Part shown: positions 60,411-64,000 of the stretch, in pieces
Layout of the letters: each line of letters begins with the position of its first letter
Position numbering within the stretch: position 1 is the stretch's first letter
NCBI RefSeq assembly: GCF_001874525.1
Contig: NZ_LKAQ01000004.1
Span: forward strand, 1,951,590 to 2,015,589
From: Pseudodesulfovibrio hydrargyri
GTDB lineage: Bacteria; Desulfobacterota; Desulfovibrionia; Desulfovibrionales; Desulfovibrionaceae
Reading direction: 5' to 3'
Length of the DNA stretch: 64,000 nt
Translations under genes and position numbers: made by a program
Notes under the pieces: generated by a model
What the model was told of the DNA's origin: nothing
Databases searched by the model: none
The model's input: the letters and a program-made list of their open reading frames with translations, nothing else

Positions 60411-63400
60411 CTATTCGGCGGCCGGGTCCACGTGGAGGTCGCTGCCCCGTTCCACGATCCGCTGGTCCCAGACATAGTCCTTGAACCGCTGGCGGAAGAA
60501 GAAGGAGTAGAGGACCGGGCAGAGAACCAGGGTCAGGACCGTGGCCACGGTCAGGCCGGACATGATCAGGTTGGCCATGGGCCGCCACATCTCGCCGCCC
60601 TGGAGCGAGAGCGGGACCATGCCGATGATCGTCGTGGTGGCGGTCATGATGATCGGCCTGGCGCGCTCCATGGACGAGAGCACGATGGCGTCGGCCAGGG
60701 CCAGCCCCCGGCCGCGCTGTATCTCGATGCGGTCGATGAGCATGATGGCGTTGTTCACGATGATGCCGAGCAGGGAGATCATGCCGAGCATGGGCATGAA
60801 CCCGAAGGGCGAGTTGGTGGCCAGCATGCCCGTGGAGATGCCGATGAACATGGGCGGCAGGGTCAGCAGGATGATCAGCGGGCGGCGCAGGGAGTTGAAC
60901 TGGAAGATGAGCACCAGCACGAGCAGCCCCATGGCCAGGGGCATGTTGGCGTTGATGGCCTCCTGCGCCTCGGCGCTCTCCTCGAACTCGCCGCCGTACT
61001 CCACGTTGTAGCCCAGAGGCCAGTCGCCCCCGGCCATGAGTTTCTGCACGGCCGGGCGGACCCGGTTCAGGATGGACAGGGCGAAGTAGCCGTCGGCCAC
61101 GTCCGCCTTGATGGTCATGGTCCGGCCCTGGTCGCGGCGGCGGATGTCGGACGGTTGCCAGTCGAGCCTGGTCGAGGCCACCTGTGACAGGGGCACGCTC
61201 GCCCCGGTATCGTAGGAGTAGACGTTCAGGCTGTCGATCTTGTCCAGGTGGTTGCGGAACCCCTCGTCGTTGCGCAACAGGATGGGGATGATGGTGTCGC
61301 CCTCGCGGTAGTTCGAGGCGGGCAGCCCGGACATGGCGGCCTGCAGGGACACGGCCACGTCGAAGCTGGACAGCCCGGCCTCGCGGGCCTTGTCCTGGTC
61401 CACGTGGACGATCATCTTCTTGGTCCACTGGCCCCAGTCGTCCCAGACGCGGGTTACGCCCTCCTGGCCCTCCACGATGGGCGCGATCTGGTCGCGCAGG
61501 GCATAGAGGGTCTTGATGTCCGGGCCGGACAGGCGGATCTGGAGCTTGGCCCCCACCGGCGGGCCGTTCATCAACTTGTTCAGGCTGTATTCGGCGTCCG
61601 GGAACCCCTTTTCCAGGGCCTGTCGGGTGCGCCTGATGACAGGATCAACGGCCTCGATGGACGTGGTGTTGACCACGAAGGTGGCCAGGTTGTCGTTACG
61701 CTGTTCGAGGTTCAGGGGCAGGTACCAGCGCGGTCCGCCGTGGCCCACGAACACGCCCACGCCGGTCACGCCCTCGTCGGCCAGCAGAACCTTTTCCAGC
61801 CGCTCCACGCGCCGCTGCGTGGCGGTGATGTCCGTGCCGTAGGGCTGCCAGAAGTCGATGGTGAACTGAGCCCGCTCGTTGGGCGGGAAGAACATCTTGG
61901 GCACGAACTGGAAGGCCCAGCCCGAGGCCGCGCAGCACAGCAGGATGCCGCACACGAACACGGTCCGGTGGCGCAGGGACCACAGCAGCAGCCCCCGGTA
62001 GCCCCGGTACAGCCGGCTGGAAAAGGTCTGGACGGTCAGCTTGGGCTTGAGCAGGTAGTAGCACATCATCGGGACCATGGACATGGACAGCCCCCAGGAG
62101 CAGGCCAGGGTCAGGGTGACCACGATGAACAGGGATTCGCAGAACTCGCCCACCGGGTGGGTGGTGGCCAGAGGGATGGGCAGGAAGGCGAAAATGGTCG
62201 TCAGCGACGCGGCCAGCAGCGGCATCCATAGTTCGCCGACCGCTTCGGTGGCGGCCTTGAGCCGGTCCTCGCCCGCGGCCAGGCGGACCAGGATGGCCTC
62301 GGACACGACCACGCCGTTGTCCACCAGGATGCCCAGCGAGATGATCAGCGAGGCGATGGAGATGCGCTGCAGCCCCACGCCGAGGTAGGGCATGAGCGCG
62401 ATGCAGCCGAGCATGGCCATGGGCACCAGGGACCCGGCGATGACGCCCGTGCGCAGCCCCGCGAAGAGCAGGATGATGACCACCACGAAGGCGAACGACT
62501 CGATCAGGTTGATCATGAAGTCGCTGATGGCCTTGTTGACGTAGTCGGGCTGGAACACGACCAGGCTGGTGTCAAGGCCGACGTACATGTTGGCCTTGAG
62601 TCCCTCGAGGCGCTCGGCGACCCGCTGGCCCAGTTCGGTGATGTTGCCCCCGTCGGCCATGGACACGGCCAGCATCAGGCACTGCTTGCCGTTGTACCGG
62701 GCCATGGTGGACGGCGGGTCCGAGAAGCCGCGCGAGATGTCGGCCACGTCGGCCAGCCGGACCGAGGTCCTTCTTCCGGGCGGGCGGATGGACAGGGAAT
62801 AGATGTCCTGCACGCCCTTGAACTCGCCGGTGGGCTCGATGACGATGCGTTCCGGGCCGACCATGCTCGAGCCGCTGGGCTGGAGCGTGTTCTGGCGATC
62901 GATCATCTGGGCCAGGACAAACGGGCTGACCCCGGCAGCGGCCATGCGCGAGTTGGTGAAGTCCACGAAGATTCGCTCGTCCTGCACGCCCCAGCGTTCG
63001 ACCTTGCCCACGCCCTTGATCTTGAGCAGCTCGTCACGCATGTCGTCGGCCGCGTCCTTGAGCTCGCGGTAGGAAAACCCGTCGCCGGTCAGGGCGATGA
63101 CGATGCCGTAGACGTCGCCGAACTCGTCGTCGACCTGCGGGGTGCGCGCCTCCTCGGGCAGGTCCGGGGCTGCGTCGTCCACCTTGTTGCGCAGCTTCTG
63201 CCAGTAGGGCTGCATGTCCATGATGGAGTCCTCGAACTCCACCTCGATGATGGACAGGCCGGTCATGGACTGGGATTTGACGGTCTTGACCCCGTCGATC
63301 TCGCGGATGCGTTCCTCGAGCTTGTCGGTGACCAGCTCCTCCACCCGTTGCGGAGAGGCGCCGGGAAAGACCGTGGAGATGACCCCGGTGCGAATGGTGA

Positions 63401-63518
63401 AGTCCGGGTCCTCGCTCTTGGGTATGGAGAAGAAGGTCATCACCCCGCTGACCGCGATGAGCAGGAACAGGACGAGGGAGGTGCGGTTGTTGGTGATGCA
63501 CCACTTGGCCAGGTTCAT
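60411..63518 (-). CDS. RND-family efflux transporter permease
   Basis: 1035 residues, 12 predicted helices in the RND arrangement: helix at 13-32, large periplasmic loop (34-330), six helices, second loop, five helices. Recognisable are GVISTVFPGASPQRVEELVT near the start, helix IV ISLGILVDNGVVVSEAIL with the proton-relay Asp (the second Asp of AcrB is Asn here), and LLGIIVNNAIMLID in the second half. It belongs to the HAE1-like multidrug branch with short N-terminus (MNLAKWCITNN). It exports hydrophobic compounds with the adaptor encoded 2 bp upstream; no outer-membrane factor is in the window. Confidence 0.94.
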   Translation of the reverse strand: MNLAKWCITNNRTSLVLFLLIAVSGVMTFFSIPKSEDPDFTIRTGVISTVFPGASPQRVEELVTDKLEERIREIDGVKTVKSQSMTGLSIIEVEFEDSIMDMQPYWQKLRNKVDDAAPDLPEEARTPQVDDEFGDVYGIVIALTGDGFSYRELKDAADDMRDELLKIKGVGKVERWGVQDERIFVDFTNSRMAAAGVSPFVLAQMIDRQNTLQPSGSSMVGPERIVIEPTGEFKGVQDIYSLSIRPPGRRTSVRLADVADISRGFSDPPSTMARYNGKQCLMLAVSMADGGNITELGQRVAERLEGLKANMYVGLDTSLVVFQPDYVNKAISDFMINLIESFAFVVVIILLFAGLRTGVIAGSLVPMAMLGCIALMPYLGVGLQRISIASLIISLGILVDNGVVVSEAILVRLAAGEDRLKAATEAVGELWMPLLAASLTTIFAFLPIPLATTHPVGEFCESLFIVVTLTLACSWGLSMSMVPMMCYYLLKPKLTVQTFSSRLYRGYRGLLLWSLRHRTVFVCGILLCCAASGWAFQFVPKMFFPPNERAQFTIDFWQPYGTDITATQRRVERLEKVLLADEGVTGVGVFVGHGGPRWYLPLNLEQRNDNLATFVVNTTSIEAVDPVIRRTRQALEKGFPDAEYSLNKLMNGPPVGAKLQIRLSGPDIKTLYALRDQIAPIVEGQEGVTRVWDDWGQWTKKMIVHVDQDKAREAGLSSFDVAVSLQAAMSGLPASNYREGDTIIPILLRNDEGFRNHLDKIDSLNVYSYDTGASVPLSQVASTRLDWQPSDIRRRDQGRTMTIKADVADGYFALSILNRVRPAVQKLMAGGDWPLGYNVEYGGEFEESAEAQEAINANMPLAMGLLVLVLIFQFNSLRRPLIILLTLPPMFIGISTGMLATNSPFGFMPMLGMISLLGIIVNNAIMLIDRIEIQRGRGLALADAIVLSSMERARPIIMTATTTIIGMVPLSLQGGEMWRPMANLIMSGLTVATVLTLVLCPVLYSFFFRQRFKDYVWDQRIVERGSDLHVDPAAE

Positions 63519-63520
63519 GG

Positions 63521-64000
63521 TCAGCCCTCCGCCCCGTTGTTGATCAGCCTGACCTTGCGGCCCTCCTCCAGGCTGTGCACGCCCCGGATGACGACGACGT
63601 CGCCCTCGTTCACGCCCCCGACGATCTCGAGCCCGCCCGGGGTGAGCGGGCCCACGGTGACGTCGCGGCGGGTCACGGTGGAGCTCTTCGGGTCCACCAC
63701 CCAGATCGCGTGGGAGCCGTCGGGCTCGCCTACGACCGCGGCCGGGGGCAGGTAGAAGGCGGCCCCGGCGTGGCCCAGGCCGGTGAAGTTCACGTGCCCG
63801 GACATGCCGCTGCGCACGGACCGGTCCGCGTTGTTCAGGTAGACTTTGACCGGGTAGGTTGAGCCGGTGCCGGACTCCACGCCGATCTCCTCCACCTTGC
63901 CCCGCATGGTCCGGCCCGGCAGGGCGTCGAAGACCACGGCCACCTCGTCCCCTTCGCTGACCTGGGAGATGAGGGTGTCGGGCACGGAGATGTACATCTT
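63521..64000 (-). CDS. RND efflux adaptor (membrane fusion protein), partial
   Basis: Only the C-terminal 159 or so codons are inside the window; the 5' end lies beyond 64000. Visible are the beta-barrel domain (VSEGDEVAVVFDALPGRTMRGKV in part, STYPVKVYLNN, VRSGMSGHVNF) and the membrane-proximal domain (VVGEPDGSHAIWVVD, GLEIVGGVNEGDVVVIRG), both typical of RND adaptors. It links the permease to the outer-membrane channel. Its stop is 2 bp before the permease start, so the two are coupled. Confidence 0.9.
   Translation of the reverse strand, partial: KMYISVPDTLISQVSEGDEVAVVFDALPGRTMRGKVEEIGVESGTGSTYPVKVYLNNADRSVRSGMSGHVNFTGLGHAGAAFYLPPAAVVGEPDGSHAIWVVDPKSSTVTRRDVTVGPLTPGGLEIVGGVNEGDVVVIRGVHSLEEGRKVRLINNGAEG

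Noticed and set aside
1..64000. CRISPR arrays, tRNA or rRNA genes, prophage
   Set aside because: No direct-repeat spacer pattern, no tRNA-like cloverleaf with CCA-type end, no ribosomal signatures and no phage structural genes were seen by reading; a dedicated tRNA/ncRNA scan was not possible.

Overview
The window looks like chromosome of a GC-rich sulfate-reducing deltaproteobacterium of the Desulfovibrio / Pseudodesulfovibrio type. This rests on gene content: a complete Tmc transmembrane redox complex with its tetraheme type II cytochrome c3, a selenocysteine-containing periplasmic formate dehydrogenase FdhAB with FdhD and FdhE, and a c-type-heme-rich heme-copper oxidase like the cc(o/b)o3 enzyme of Desulfovibrio vulgaris. 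Species cannot be fixed from the sequence alone. No rRNA, tRNA, CRISPR array, phage or intact insertion sequence was seen.

Layout. 1-2.8 kb: molybdopterin genes moaE-moaA and a nitroreductase. 2.9-8.0 kb (minus): a giant DUF748/AsmA-like envelope protein and a tail-anchored lipoprotein. 8.2-13.9 kb (plus): a histidine kinase, three stand-alone receiver proteins and a phosphoenolpyruvate-synthase-like protein that lacks the PEP-binding barrel. 14.3-18.0 kb (minus): tmcD-C-B-A. 18.9-21.0 kb (minus): a chemoreceptor. 21.2-27.5 kb (plus): cytochrome c, SCO, ctaD-E-F-C, ctaB and a small membrane protein. 27.6-30.5 kb: a SIMPL protein, a short-chain dehydrogenase of lower GC, and two exported thioredoxin-fold proteins. 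30.5-34.4 kb (minus): binding-protein, histidine-kinase and receiver-STAS operon. 34.7-41.9 kb (minus): fdhD, then fdhE with a transposase-like gene, then a small ORF, fdhA(Sec) and fdhB. 42.2 kb: EF-hand protein. 42.7-51.7 kb (minus): flagellin, then an operon of a sigma factor, flgD, flgE, flgK, flgL and fliD behind a sigma-54 promoter. 52.0-56.6 kb (plus): response regulator, TonB-dependent receptor, YfiR-like protein and histidine kinase. 56.8-60.3 kb (plus): adenylate/guanylate cyclase overlapping a solute-binding protein. 60.4-64.0 kb (minus): RND efflux pump, whose adaptor runs off the window edge.

How the parts fit. MoaA/MoaE feed the molybdopterin cofactor used by FdhA; FdhD and FdhE mature it. 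FdhAB should pass formate electrons to periplasmic cytochrome c3, and Tmc is the known route from that pool to the inner membrane. The oxidase drains periplasmic c-type cytochromes to oxygen and, with the two exported peroxiredoxin/TlpA-like proteins and the SCO chaperone, fits oxygen defence. The rest is sensory: five histidine-kinase or cyclase systems, two of them paired with orphan solute-binding proteins and one with a TonB receptor.

Least ordinary observations: (i) a shared 20-bp palindromic site about 150 bp before both formate-dehydrogenase operons; (ii) a transposase-like gene locked into the fdhE operon; (iii) the kinase / triple receiver / truncated PEP-synthase cluster; (iv) a family of long structured hairpins with compensatory changes; (v) a sigma-54 promoter reading into an ECF-like sigma gene that heads the hook and filament genes.
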